Source: Enterococcus sp. BWR-S5
GTDB taxonomy: Bacteria > Bacillota > Bacilli > Lactobacillales > Enterococcaceae
NCBI RefSeq assembly: GCF_016745255.1
Contig: NZ_JADOEQ010000011.1
Location: 1-64,000 of the forward strand
DNA: 64,000 bases
Direction of reading: 5' to 3'
The stretch's first letter is position 1; every line of letters starts with the position of its first letter. Positions 33,938 through 42,116 of this stretch are shown here, piece after piece. Position numbers and translations under genes: made by a program. The notes under the pieces are model-generated. The model was not told the origin of the DNA, did not search any database, and saw only the letters and a list, made by a program, of their open reading frames with translations.

Positions 33938-34501
33938 ATGACGGAGAAACAATACGTGCTTATCGGTCATAGAAACAATAAGACAGAAGTTATATTTTTT
34001 GACTTAATCAAGCAAAAATTTGTGATCAGACAAGATAAAAAGAATATAAATTTTGTAGGAGTAACTATCTTGGGTACTGCTATAATAAGCTTTCTATTTC
34101 GTCCCTTAAAACAAGTCTATATCTCAGAAAATTATATACTATGGTTAAGTATCGGTGCAGGAATAGGAGCAATATTGAGCGTTTTAGGAAGTAAAGCTAT
34201 AACAAAATCAATTGAAAAACAAACATTTAAAAGCGTGAGTATTTCAATTGATGAAGTAGAGAGAATTGTGAATGAATCTGAAAAGATGATGAAATCTGAT
34301 GTTGCAATAAAAATATTTTTATTGTTATTAATGTGTGTTTGTCCCATGGTGTTTTATTTTAGCAAAAATGCAGAATCTTTCTTGTTAATCCCTATAAGTA
34401 TCGTACTATTTTTTGTATTGTCAGATTTTATGGATCATAAAAGAAGAAAGCAGTGTTTTAGAATGTTGAAAAATAGAAGTGAGATAGAGAGGAAAAAATG
34501 A
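33938..34501 (+). CDS. Membrane immunity-protein candidate (copy 1)
   Basis: This 187-residue protein has four predicted transmembrane segments in two pairs (about 40-80 and 120-165) and a basic C-terminus (DHKRRKQCFRMLKN). It lies 11 bases after the toxin and overlaps the DUF4176 gene, the standard place for immunity. A membrane immunity protein fits a membrane-acting toxin. No database family is recognised. A shifted paralogue occurs at 35283-35830. Confidence 0.65.
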   Translation: MTEKQYVLIGHRNNKTEVIFFDLIKQKFVIRQDKKNINFVGVTILGTAIISFLFRPLKQVYISENYILWLSIGAGIGAILSVLGSKAITKSIEKQTFKSVSISIDEVERIVNESEKMMKSDVAIKIFLLLLMCVCPMVFYFSKNAESFLLIPISIVLFFVLSDFMDHKRRKQCFRMLKNRSEIERKK

Positions 34502-34794
34502 AAATTTTACCAATAGGATCAATTATCCAACTAAGTAAAGAAAAAGAGCAGCTTCTAATGGTTACGTCTCGTTTCCCCTTATATAATAAACAAGGAGAAA
34601 TCGGCTACTTTGATTATGCAGGCTGCCTATATCCACAGGGACAAACTTCACAAGAGAATTTCTTTTTCAACACTGAGGATATAGAGAAAGTATTATTTGA
34701 GGGTTTCATTAATGAAACCGAGAACGCGTTACAGCTACGCATTCATGAGGAGATTAAAAATATTACGTATCCGAAATTTGATTTTCCAGATTAA
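34498..34794 (+). CDS. DUF4176 protein (copy 1)
   Basis: This 98-residue protein starts MKILPIGSIIQLSKEKEQLL and contains GYFDYAGCLYPQGQ, characteristic of DUF4176 proteins found beside LXG toxins. Its role is unknown (immunity accessory is possible). By eye about 90 of 98 residues match the copy at 35827, an exceptionally high match compared with the toxin and immunity parts. Confidence 0.8.
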   Translation: MKILPIGSIIQLSKEKEQLLMVTSRFPLYNKQGEIGYFDYAGCLYPQGQTSQENFFFNTEDIEKVLFEGFINETENALQLRIHEEIKNITYPKFDFPD

Positions 34795-34805
34795 CAAGTA
34801 GAAAA

Positions 34806-34845
34806 ACAGCAGAGAATGATAACACTCATCTCTACTGTAATTTTT
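34806..34845 (+). terminator. Hairpin between the two toxin/immunity units
   Basis: ACAGCAGAGA pairs with TCTCTACTGT (one wobble), followed by TTTTT. The same hairpin, in a better form, closes the second unit at 36128, so it is part of the duplicated block. Confidence 0.6.
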
Positions 34846-34858
34846 AAAAGAAAATGGC

Positions 34859-35272
34859 ATGGGGCTAGTTCAAGATTTTTCTTTGTCAGCTATTGAGGAG
34901 TATTTCAACAAACACGGACAATCAATAGCTATGAGTTTCTATAATGCCAGTGCAAGAAATGTAGGAACAGAAATCGGTTCAGCACTGCATATAGGTGGAA
35001 CAGTTTATAAGAACTTGGGGAAAGCAATGCCTGTAATTGGTTGTGCTATTGATTTTGTAAGACAGATTGCAGACGGAGAAAATGCTGTGGATGCAGTTAA
35101 TAAAACCGCTATTCATGCAATGTCTGGTATCATAATTGGTATTGGGTTAAGTCTCTTTTTATCTGTAACTACTCCAACATTAATTGGTGTTGGCATTGGA
35201 ATTATCATAGGAAGTGCTATAAATGAAAAATTGGATGCTTTGTACGATAATAAAGGAAAATTGTTTAGTTAG
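34859..35272 (+). CDS. Orphan toxin C-terminal module (no LXG domain)
   Basis: This 137-residue frame is homologous to the C-terminal toxin module of the LXG protein (MGLVQDFSLSAIEEYF, ARNVGTEIGSALHIGG, KNLGKAMPVIG). The membrane-like tail differs (IIIGIGLSLFLSVTTPTLIGVGIGI). Homology starts exactly at the module boundary (ENGMG), with a TAA four codons upstream of that point and no good ribosome site, so it is probably a silent cassette rather than an expressed protein. Orphan modules can replace the active toxin tip by recombination. Confidence 0.65.
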   Translation: MGLVQDFSLSAIEEYFNKHGQSIAMSFYNASARNVGTEIGSALHIGGTVYKNLGKAMPVIGCAIDFVRQIADGENAVDAVNKTAIHAMSGIIIGIGLSLFLSVTTPTLIGVGIGIIIGSAINEKLDALYDNKGKLFS

Positions 35273-35282
35273 GAGAAGGAAC

Positions 35283-35830
35283 ATGTTCAAAAAAAGAGAT
35301 ATATTTTTGTTGGCAATAACAATGATAGAACAATAGCTCTATATTTTGATAGCAAAAATAAAAATTATGTCGAAAAATCTGGAAAATCATTTGGAAGTCT
35401 TGGAGGAGCAATCCTTATTGGTACGGTTATCATGCGGGAGCTACTTCAATCATTAGAAACAATTTTTCTTTCTGAAAATTATTTTTTTCTAATTAGTATC
35501 GGAATAGCAATATGTGCTATATTTAGCTTCTTAATGAAGCAAATAGGAATCCGTGCTGAAAAAGCAGATTCGTTTAAACAAACAGATATTTCTTCTATTG
35601 AGTTAAATGAATTTCTTGTCCAAGGAAGACGCTCAATTAAAGCTGGTATATGTTTATTAATATTACTTTTCATATTAATAATTGTTTATCTAATATATTT
35701 TTACTATGAAAAAAACGCTCGAAATTTTATTCAATTACTTTTGCTTATCCCTATTCTGTCATATATATGGGACATAATAAATTATCGACAACGAAAAAAG
35801 GTATTTAAAACACTGGAGGAAAGAAAATGA
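35283..35830 (+). pseudogene. Immunity-protein paralogue with frameshift in an A7 tract (copy 2)
   Basis: An ATG with AGGAG upstream opens at 35283 but meets TAG after 17 codons. In the next frame the sequence reads RYIFVGNNNDRTIALYF and continues without break through MRELLQ (35432) to the stop at 35830, aligning along its length with the immunity candidate at 33938. Adding one A to the run 35289-35295 would restore the frame. It could be a dead copy, a slippage-controlled gene, or translated from the internal ATG at 35432 (132 residues). Confidence 0.6.
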
Positions 35831-36123
35831 CTATTTTACCAATAGGATCAATTATTCAATTAAGTAGAGAAAAAGAACAACTGCTAATGATTACGTCTCG
35901 TTTCCCTTTATATAATAAACAAGGAGCGATTGGCTATTTTGATTATGCAGGTTGTTTATACCCACAAGGTCAAACATCTCAGGAAAATTTCTTTTTTAAT
36001 ACTGAGGACATAGAAAAAGTATTGTTTGAAGGGTTCATCAACGACACAGAGAAGGATTTACAAATACGTATTCATGAGGAAATCAAGAATATTACTTATC
36101 CCAAATTTGATTTTCCAGATTAG
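35827..36123 (+). CDS. DUF4176 protein (copy 2)
   Basis: This 98-residue near-identical copy of the protein at 34498 differs by eye at about eight positions. It overlaps the 3' end of the frameshifted immunity copy. The strong conservation compared with its neighbours suggests a recent duplication or continued selection on this part of the cassette. Confidence 0.78.
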   Translation: MTILPIGSIIQLSREKEQLLMITSRFPLYNKQGAIGYFDYAGCLYPQGQTSQENFFFNTEDIEKVLFEGFINDTEKDLQIRIHEEIKNITYPKFDFPD

Positions 36124-36127
36124 CAAA

Positions 36128-36178
36128 GAAAAACCAGTAGAGAAAAGCAACCTCATCTCTACTGGTTTTTTGTTTTTT
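36128..36178 (+). terminator. Terminator of the toxin locus
   Basis: AAAACCAGTAGAGA pairs with TCTCTACTGGTTTT (14-bp perfect stem), followed by a T-rich run. Confidence 0.85.
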
Positions 36179-36211
36179 CTATTAATTTATTTTCCAGAAC
36201 AGTTCTTTTGA

Positions 36212-38104
36212 CTAATCCAACTCCACTTTTCCTGTATACAGCTGATAGTAAACACCTTTCTCAGCTAACAGGGCATCATGGGTCCCTCGTTCAATAATGC
36301 GGCCATGATCCATTACCATGATAACATCTGAGTTTTGGATGGTTGATAACCGATGGGCAATAACAAATACTGTTCTGCCATTCATCAAACGATCCATCCC
36401 CGCCTGAACGTGCTTCTCTGTTCGAGTATCAATACTTGAGGTTGCTTCATCCATAATCATCACGGGCGGATCAGCAATCGCTGCTCTGGCAATTGCCAAT
36501 AGCTGCCGCTGTCCTTGAGACAAGCCTTCACCATCTCCGGTAATGACCGTATCATACTTATCAGGCAGATTATTAATGAACACCTCTGCATTTGCCAGCT
36601 GTGCCGCTTGGATGACATCGTCATCACTTGCATCCAGCTTACCATAACGGATATTTTCACGAATGGTTCCGGTAAACAAGTGCGTATCCTGTAAAACAAT
36701 TCCTAATGAACGTCTTAAAGAATGCTTCTTGATTTTCTTCACATTAATGCCATCATAGCGGATTTTTCCTTCCTGAATATCGTAAAAACGATTAATCAGA
36801 TTGGTAATCGTCGTTTTACCGGCACCTGTTGCACCAACAAAAGCGACCTTCTGTCCCGGTTCGGCATACAGCTGGATATCCTTCAGCACACGTTTATTTT
36901 CAACATAGCCAAAAGACACATCCTCAAAGCGGACATCTCCGGTCAGCTCTGTATAGGTTACTGTTCCATCCTCATGGGGGTGCTTCCACGCCCAAATCCC
37001 GGTCCGTGCTTCACTCTCTACCAGTTGGCCGTTTTCTCTCTTAACATTGACCAGTGTAACATAGCCATCATCCACTTCTGATTTTTCATCAAGAAGCTTG
37101 AAGATTCGGTCAGCTCCCGCAAGTGCCATAATAACAAAGTTAATTTGTTGCGACACTTGGCTGATTGGCATATTCAATGAACGACTCAGTTGAAGGAAAG
37201 AAGCAATCATCCCAATCGTCAGTCCGGAAATACCATAAACAGAGAACAATCCGCCGATAATTGCCAATAGAACATATTGAATATTCAATAGATTCATCAT
37301 AATCGGCATTAAGCTATTGGCGTACTTATTCGCCTGCGTTGCACTTTCACGTAACGATTCATTGATTTCATTAAACTCATTGATAACTGTAGGCTCATGA
37401 TTGAAAATCTTCACGACCTTTTGACCGTGCATCATTTCTTCAATGTACCCATTCACTCGACCTAAGTCTTTCTGCTGTTTTCCAAAGTATTTACCGCTTC
37501 GACCTGCAATTGTACGAATGGTCAGAATCATGATTCCAACAGAAACAATCACAATCAAAGTCAACGGCACACTGATAGAAAACATTGCGATAAAGACACT
37601 GATAAAGCTGACAATGGCAGCCAGCAGGTTCGGGATACTTTGAGAAATCATCTGACGCAAGGTATCGGTATCATTAGTAAAATGACTCATGATATCCCCA
37701 TCAGAGTTTGAATCAAAATAGCCGATTGGCAAAGTTTCCATATGAGTAAACATCTGGTCTCGAATTTCTTTTTGCGTACCTTCACTGATACGCACCATAA
37801 TCAAGTTATAAAGCAGGTTGGAGATAACCCCCATCGCATAGATAAAGGCCATCGTTGTAATTGCCTTCAAAAGACTTGAAAAATTAGGATTCGATTGCCC
37901 CAGCAACGGTGTGATATGGTCATCAATTACGACCTGAAGAAACAGTGAGCCACGTACATTGGCATAGGTACTGAGTAAAATGAAAATCATGACTAGAGCC
38001 AGTTGAACCTTATATTTTTTTACCATATAAGAAAACAAACGTCTTAAGGTTTTTAAAGGATTTTGAGGGCCGCGAGCGCCTTTTTTCGGATCATTACGCA
38101 TCAT
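36212..38104 (-). CDS. efrB: ABC exporter subunit, EfrB-like
   Basis: This 630-residue half-transporter has six transmembrane helices in about residues 30-330, then an ATPase with canonical Walker A GATGAGKTT, signature LSQGQRQ and Walker B MIMDEATSS with catalytic Glu. It pairs with the upstream EfrA-like subunit to make a heterodimeric multidrug exporter. I start at MMRNDPKK (38104), overlapping the end of efrA; a longer frame 5' has no ribosome site. This is the hydrolytically competent half. Confidence 0.88.
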   Translation of the reverse strand: MMRNDPKKGARGPQNPLKTLRRLFSYMVKKYKVQLALVMIFILLSTYANVRGSLFLQVVIDDHITPLLGQSNPNFSSLLKAITTMAFIYAMGVISNLLYNLIMVRISEGTQKEIRDQMFTHMETLPIGYFDSNSDGDIMSHFTNDTDTLRQMISQSIPNLLAAIVSFISVFIAMFSISVPLTLIVIVSVGIMILTIRTIAGRSGKYFGKQQKDLGRVNGYIEEMMHGQKVVKIFNHEPTVINEFNEINESLRESATQANKYANSLMPIMMNLLNIQYVLLAIIGGLFSVYGISGLTIGMIASFLQLSRSLNMPISQVSQQINFVIMALAGADRIFKLLDEKSEVDDGYVTLVNVKRENGQLVESEARTGIWAWKHPHEDGTVTYTELTGDVRFEDVSFGYVENKRVLKDIQLYAEPGQKVAFVGATGAGKTTITNLINRFYDIQEGKIRYDGINVKKIKKHSLRRSLGIVLQDTHLFTGTIRENIRYGKLDASDDDVIQAAQLANAEVFINNLPDKYDTVITGDGEGLSQGQRQLLAIARAAIADPPVMIMDEATSSIDTRTEKHVQAGMDRLMNGRTVFVIAHRLSTIQNSDVIMVMDHGRIIERGTHDALLAEKGVYYQLYTGKVELD

Positions 38105-39830
38105 CTTCACCAAACCCTTTCTGTTGAGATTCATAGACTTCCTGATAAATTTCATTCGTTGCCAGCAATTCATCATGTGTGCCGATTGCATTAATCATCC
38201 CTTTGTCCATCACAATGATTCGATCAGAGTCTTGAACAGAGGAAACACGCTGCCCAATGATAAAGGTCGTTGTTCCGGGAATTTCCTTACGCATTCCTTC
38301 ACGAATCAGGCGGTCTGTTTTCGTATCAACCGCACTGGTTGAATCATCCATAATCAATATCTTCGGTTGTTTCAAAAGTGCTCTGGCAATACACAAACGC
38401 TGTTTCTGACCACCGGAAACGTTATTCCCGCCTTGAGAAATCATCGTATCGTATTTATCCGGAAACTCCTGAATGAAACTATCCGCCTGAGCAATTTTAC
38501 ACACGCGAATCAAGTCCTCATCCGTTGCATCTTCATTTCCCCAGCGCAGATTTTCTTTGATTGTTCCAGTAAACAGAACGTTGTTTTGCAGCACCATACT
38601 TACCTGGTCACGAAGTGTTTTCAAGTCGTACTCTCTTACATCGTGTCCACCAACCTCAATGACCCCTTCCGTCACATCATATAGTCGCGGAATCAACTGA
38701 ACCATTGTCGATTTAGAGCTTCCTGTACCACCGACAATTCCGATTACTTCACCAGCCTTAATTGTCATATTGGCATGCATTAACGCCAGCTTCTCCGGAT
38801 CATTGGCATAGCTGAAGCAAACATCTTTAAAGGTCACTGTGCCATTGGGTACATCAAACAATGGGTGATCATTATTTTTCAAATCACTTTCTTCTGACAA
38901 TACTTCTGTTACACGTTCTGCTGAAGTACGTGCAATAATCACCATCACAAATACCATAGAAAGCATATTCAAGCTCATTAGAATCTGCATCGTATAAGTG
39001 AACATACTGATTAGCTCACCGGTTGTCAATGTACTGCCAACAACGAACTTGGCACCTAACCAAGAAATCAGCAGCATACAAGTATACACTGCAAACTGTA
39101 AAATCGGATTATTGAAGGCAACGATACTTTGGGCACGAGAGAAATTTTTGTAGATGTCTTTAGAAACATCTTTAAATTTATCGTCTTCAAAATCTTCTCT
39201 CACATAGGATTTCACTACTCGAATTCCCTGCAGATTCTCCTGTACAACATTATTCAGCTTATCGTAAATACGAAAAACTTTTTCAAAAATTGGGTGAGCA
39301 AAATAAATAACCAAAGCTAAACCTATCAATAAAAATGGCACAACTGCTAAATAGATAATAGACAAATCTTGATTAATTTTGAATGCCATCGCCAATGAGA
39401 AGATGAAAATTAGCGGGCTTCGGACAAGTAAACGAATAATCATTTGGTAGGCATTTTGTATATTTGTCACATCCGTCGTCATCCGTGTGATTAAACTGGA
39501 TGTAGAGAAACGATCAATATTTGAAAATGAAAAGCCTTGTATTTTTTCAAACAGGTTTCCCCGAAGATTCTTGGCGAAACCAGCCGATGCCACAGCTGCG
39601 TAACGACCGGACATTGCTCCAAAAAATAACGCAATAACGGCACAAACAAACAGGAGCGCCCCATACATCAAAATGGCATTTGTATCGCCCTTTTCTATTC
39701 CTTTATCAATCATCATTGCCATAATCAGAGGAATAATAATATCTAATGCTACTTCTCCTGTTACATAAAGGGGAGTAATCAGACTTTCTTTTTTATACTC
39801 ACCAACATTAGCAAGTAATTTTTTTATCAT
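38094..39830 (-). CDS. efrA: ABC exporter subunit, EfrA-like
   Basis: This 578-residue half-transporter has six transmembrane helices (residues 15-300), then an ATPase with GGTGSSKST (Ser in place of the Gly before Lys), signature NVSGGQKQR and Walker B MDDSTSAVD, where Asp replaces the catalytic Glu. This is the degenerate partner typical of heterodimeric exporters such as EfrAB and LmrCD. It overlaps the MarR regulator gene by four bases (ATGA) and efrB by about ten bases. Confidence 0.88.
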   Translation of the reverse strand: MIKKLLANVGEYKKESLITPLYVTGEVALDIIIPLIMAMMIDKGIEKGDTNAILMYGALLFVCAVIALFFGAMSGRYAAVASAGFAKNLRGNLFEKIQGFSFSNIDRFSTSSLITRMTTDVTNIQNAYQMIIRLLVRSPLIFIFSLAMAFKINQDLSIIYLAVVPFLLIGLALVIYFAHPIFEKVFRIYDKLNNVVQENLQGIRVVKSYVREDFEDDKFKDVSKDIYKNFSRAQSIVAFNNPILQFAVYTCMLLISWLGAKFVVGSTLTTGELISMFTYTMQILMSLNMLSMVFVMVIIARTSAERVTEVLSEESDLKNNDHPLFDVPNGTVTFKDVCFSYANDPEKLALMHANMTIKAGEVIGIVGGTGSSKSTMVQLIPRLYDVTEGVIEVGGHDVREYDLKTLRDQVSMVLQNNVLFTGTIKENLRWGNEDATDEDLIRVCKIAQADSFIQEFPDKYDTMISQGGNNVSGGQKQRLCIARALLKQPKILIMDDSTSAVDTKTDRLIREGMRKEIPGTTTFIIGQRVSSVQDSDRIIVMDKGMINAIGTHDELLATNEIYQEVYESQQKGFGEDDA

Positions 39831-40294
39831 GCATCTCGCCTGCCTTCCTTATCAATATCTATGCTTTTACTATTCTCAGACAGTGTATCAAGCAGTCTGA
39901 AAAATACATCAAGCTCATCTTCCGAAATTCCCTCTATCAATAAACGATCAAACCGCTGCAGTTTACTGATATTTTCGTTGACCTTTTGCTGCCCCTGCTC
40001 CGTTAAAAAAATCGCCTTCAAGCGATTGTCATCCTTACAGCATTGCCGTTCAATCAGCTGCCGCTTCTCCAAACGTTGTAAAATTCCCGTGGCTGTCGAG
40101 CGGCGAATATCGAATTCCTGCTCAATATCCTTCTGATACACAGGCACCTCTTCACGATTTTTGCGATGAATAAAATTCAACACACGCATTTGGGTGGCAG
40201 AAGAAGGATCTCCCTCTTCCTTCAGAAGCTCTCCAACCTTCCGATTCAATTCATTGGCCAGTATTCTGACACGTAGCGATACTTTTCTATTCAT
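39827..40294 (-). CDS. MarR-family regulator of the efrAB operon
   Basis: This 155-residue winged-helix regulator has PVYQKDIEQEFDIRRSTATGILQRLEKRQLIERQ, the recognition helix and wing, and a C-terminal dimerisation helix. It heads the exporter operon. The start MNRKVSLR at 40294 follows GAGGGGAAGCAGG. An inverted repeat at 40311-40332 overlaps its promoter, so it likely represses its own operon. Confidence 0.87.
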   Translation of the reverse strand: MNRKVSLRVRILANELNRKVGELLKEEGDPSSATQMRVLNFIHRKNREEVPVYQKDIEQEFDIRRSTATGILQRLEKRQLIERQCCKDDNRLKAIFLTEQGQQKVNENISKLQRFDRLLIEGISEDELDVFFRLLDTLSENSKSIDIDKEGRRDA

Positions 40295-40310
40295 CCTGCT
40301 TCCCCTCACA

Positions 40311-40332
40311 AATAGTTCGTTGCCTAACTATT
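40311..40332. promoter_or_regulatory. Inverted repeat in the marR-efrAB promoter
   Basis: AATAGTT and AACTATT flank an 8-base spacer. A TAGAAT -10-like hexamer (minus strand, 40336-40331) overlaps the distal arm. Probable MarR operator. Confidence 0.5.
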
Positions 40333-40506
40333 CTACGATAAATAACTGGAAAAGGTCAAGGAAAATTTCTGAAAAACATTCGTTATTTCATTTTCACCCC
40401 TCTATTCACTTCCTTCATTTTATCAAAGGAACCGGCTTTCTTAAACGATACTGCTCTAGCTGATTTTTCTCTATTAATAGTGTCCATTTTTTTCAAGACT
40501 AATTCT

Positions 40507-40560
40507 TTGACAAAAAATCAAACAAGGCTATACTATGACTTATCAATTGTTGACAAGTCA
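40507..40560 (+). promoter_or_regulatory. Promoter and MarR-type operator of the nitroreductase operon
   Basis: TTGACA (40507-40512) and TATACT (40529-40534, spacing 16) form a good promoter. Immediately after lies a 25-bp palindrome (40536-40560) with TGACTTATCAA and TTGACAAGTCA arms around TTG, one mismatch. A repressor bound there would block transcription start. Confidence 0.7.
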
Positions 40561-40582
40561 TATATCGAGAGGAGGAGACACA

Positions 40583-41044
40583 ATGACTGCTGATGCAACC
40601 TTCAGTGATATTTTTTTCTTGTTAAAACAAGCAGACCTGCATATTACCCAGCTTTTTGAAGCGCAGATGAACATTAGTCTGACTAGGTATGAGCTATTGC
40701 TTCAGCTGAAAAAACAAGATTATGTCACACAACGAACCCTTCAGGAAAAACTAAAGATTGATCAGGCAGCTATCACCAGACACCTGAAAATTCTGGAGGA
40801 TAAGGGCTACATCATTCGTGAAAGAAATACAGAAAACAAACGGGAGGTCATCGTTCATTTAAGCGATCAGGGAAATCACATCCTCCACTCCTGTGACAGC
40901 AGTAAAGCTGAATTGATACAAACACTGTTTAAAGGCTACTCTAAGGAACAACTGCAACTGCTTCAACAATTCTTGAGCGACTTCAACCAACGCGCAGAAG
41001 CCGTTTCGAACACAATTGAAAAGAGAAAGGAAATGATTGAATGA
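40583..41044 (+). CDS. MarR-family regulator
   Basis: This 153-residue winged-helix protein has YELLLQLKKQDYVTQRTLQEKLKIDQAAITRHLKILEDKGYIIRERNTENKR-type features, namely helix-turn-helix followed by a wing with basic residues. The start MTADATFS at 40583 has GAGGAGGAG. It overlaps the nitroreductase gene by four bases. The palindrome just upstream suggests autorepression relieved by a phenolic or nitro/quinone compound. Confidence 0.88.
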   Translation: MTADATFSDIFFLLKQADLHITQLFEAQMNISLTRYELLLQLKKQDYVTQRTLQEKLKIDQAAITRHLKILEDKGYIIRERNTENKREVIVHLSDQGNHILHSCDSSKAELIQTLFKGYSKEQLQLLQQFLSDFNQRAEAVSNTIEKRKEMIE

Positions 41045-41676
41045 CTTCATTCACAAATAATGATTTTTCAGATTTATTCACAAATCGCCGCTCTGTACGT
41101 GCGTACGATCCATCCGTAAAAATTTCAAAAGAGGAAATGGAACAGATGCTAGTTGAGGCAGCTACAGCGCCTTCTTCTGTTAATATGCAGCCATGGCGCT
41201 TCGTCATCGTCGAATCAGATGAAGGAAAAGAAAAGCTGAAACCGTTAATCCGTTTCAATACAACTCAAAACGAAACTTCCTCTGCTATGATTCTGATTTT
41301 TGGCGATCTGAACTGCTATGAATATGGAGAAGAAATCTACAATACAGCCGTTGAAGTGGGTAAAATGCCAGCTGAAGTAAGAGACCATCAGTTAGCAGCG
41401 ATTCTGCCTTACTATCAAAGCTTTTCAAAAGAGAAAATGAATGATGTAGTCAAAATCGACAGCAGCCTTTTCGCCATGCAGCTGATGCTGGTGGCACGCG
41501 CACATGGTTATGATACCAACGCTATCGGTGGATTTGAAGCCGATCAGCTGGCAGCAGCCTTTGATCTTGATCCGGAACGTTATGTCCCTGTATTGATTCT
41601 TTCGATTGGTAAAGCTGCAGAAACCGGCTACGAATCCTTCCGTCTGAATCCTGAGAAATTTACAACTTGGAAATAA
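41041..41676 (+). CDS. Nitroreductase-family flavoprotein
   Basis: This 211-residue FMN-dependent oxidoreductase shows NRRSVRAYDPSVKI (FMN phosphate contact), PSSVNMQPWRFVIV, and the C-terminal DTNAIGGFEADQ/PVLILSIGKA. It reduces nitroaromatics or quinones with NAD(P)H, and the natural substrate is unknown. Translational overlap with the MarR gene implies coregulation. Confidence 0.88.
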   Translation: MTSFTNNDFSDLFTNRRSVRAYDPSVKISKEEMEQMLVEAATAPSSVNMQPWRFVIVESDEGKEKLKPLIRFNTTQNETSSAMILIFGDLNCYEYGEEIYNTAVEVGKMPAEVRDHQLAAILPYYQSFSKEKMNDVVKIDSSLFAMQLMLVARAHGYDTNAIGGFEADQLAAAFDLDPERYVPVLILSIGKAAETGYESFRLNPEKFTTWK

Positions 41677-41693
41677 GCTAGGAGGAAAAGGTC

Positions 41694-42065
41694 ATGCCAC
41701 TATCATTGATACCCACACTATTGATTAGCATTGTTGCTTTGGAGCATCTTTATATCATGTATTTAGAAACCTTCGCCACAGCTTCTAAAAAAACATCAGA
41801 AACATTTGGTGTGTCAACTCAAGAACTACGTACGCCAACGATTTCTGTACTATTGAAAAATCAGGGAATCTATAATGGCATGCTGGCATTGGGCCTTATC
41901 TACAGCCTATTTTTTGCCTCTGCTCCCTTGGAAATGGTCACCGTTTTTCTGCTCATTATTGTTGCAGTTGCTTTATATGGCGGCTTCACCAGCTCCAAAT
42001 CGATTATTTTCAAACAAGGCGGACCAGCAATACTGGCACTGCTAAGCCTTTTATTATTCAATTAG
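41694..42065 (+). CDS. DUF1304 membrane protein
   Basis: This 123-residue protein has four hydrophobic helices. The pattern LISIVALEHLYIMYLETFA and LLKNQGIYNGMLALGLIY is characteristic of DUF1304. The function is unknown; it is commonly located beside MarR regulators and detoxification genes. AGGAGGAAAAGG precedes the start. It is the last gene of the operon and is followed by a hairpin. Confidence 0.82.
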   Translation: MPLSLIPTLLISIVALEHLYIMYLETFATASKKTSETFGVSTQELRTPTISVLLKNQGIYNGMLALGLIYSLFFASAPLEMVTVFLLIIVAVALYGGFTSSKSIIFKQGGPAILALLSLLLFN

Positions 42066-42110
42066 AAAAAAACGAGCGCCTCCTCTTAAAAGGAAATACG
42101 CTCGTTTTTT
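42066..42110. terminator. Bidirectional terminator
   Basis: AAAAACGAGCG pairs with CGCTCGTTTTT, with A- and T-runs on both sides, between two convergent genes. Confidence 0.8.
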
Positions 42111-42116
42111 ATTGCT

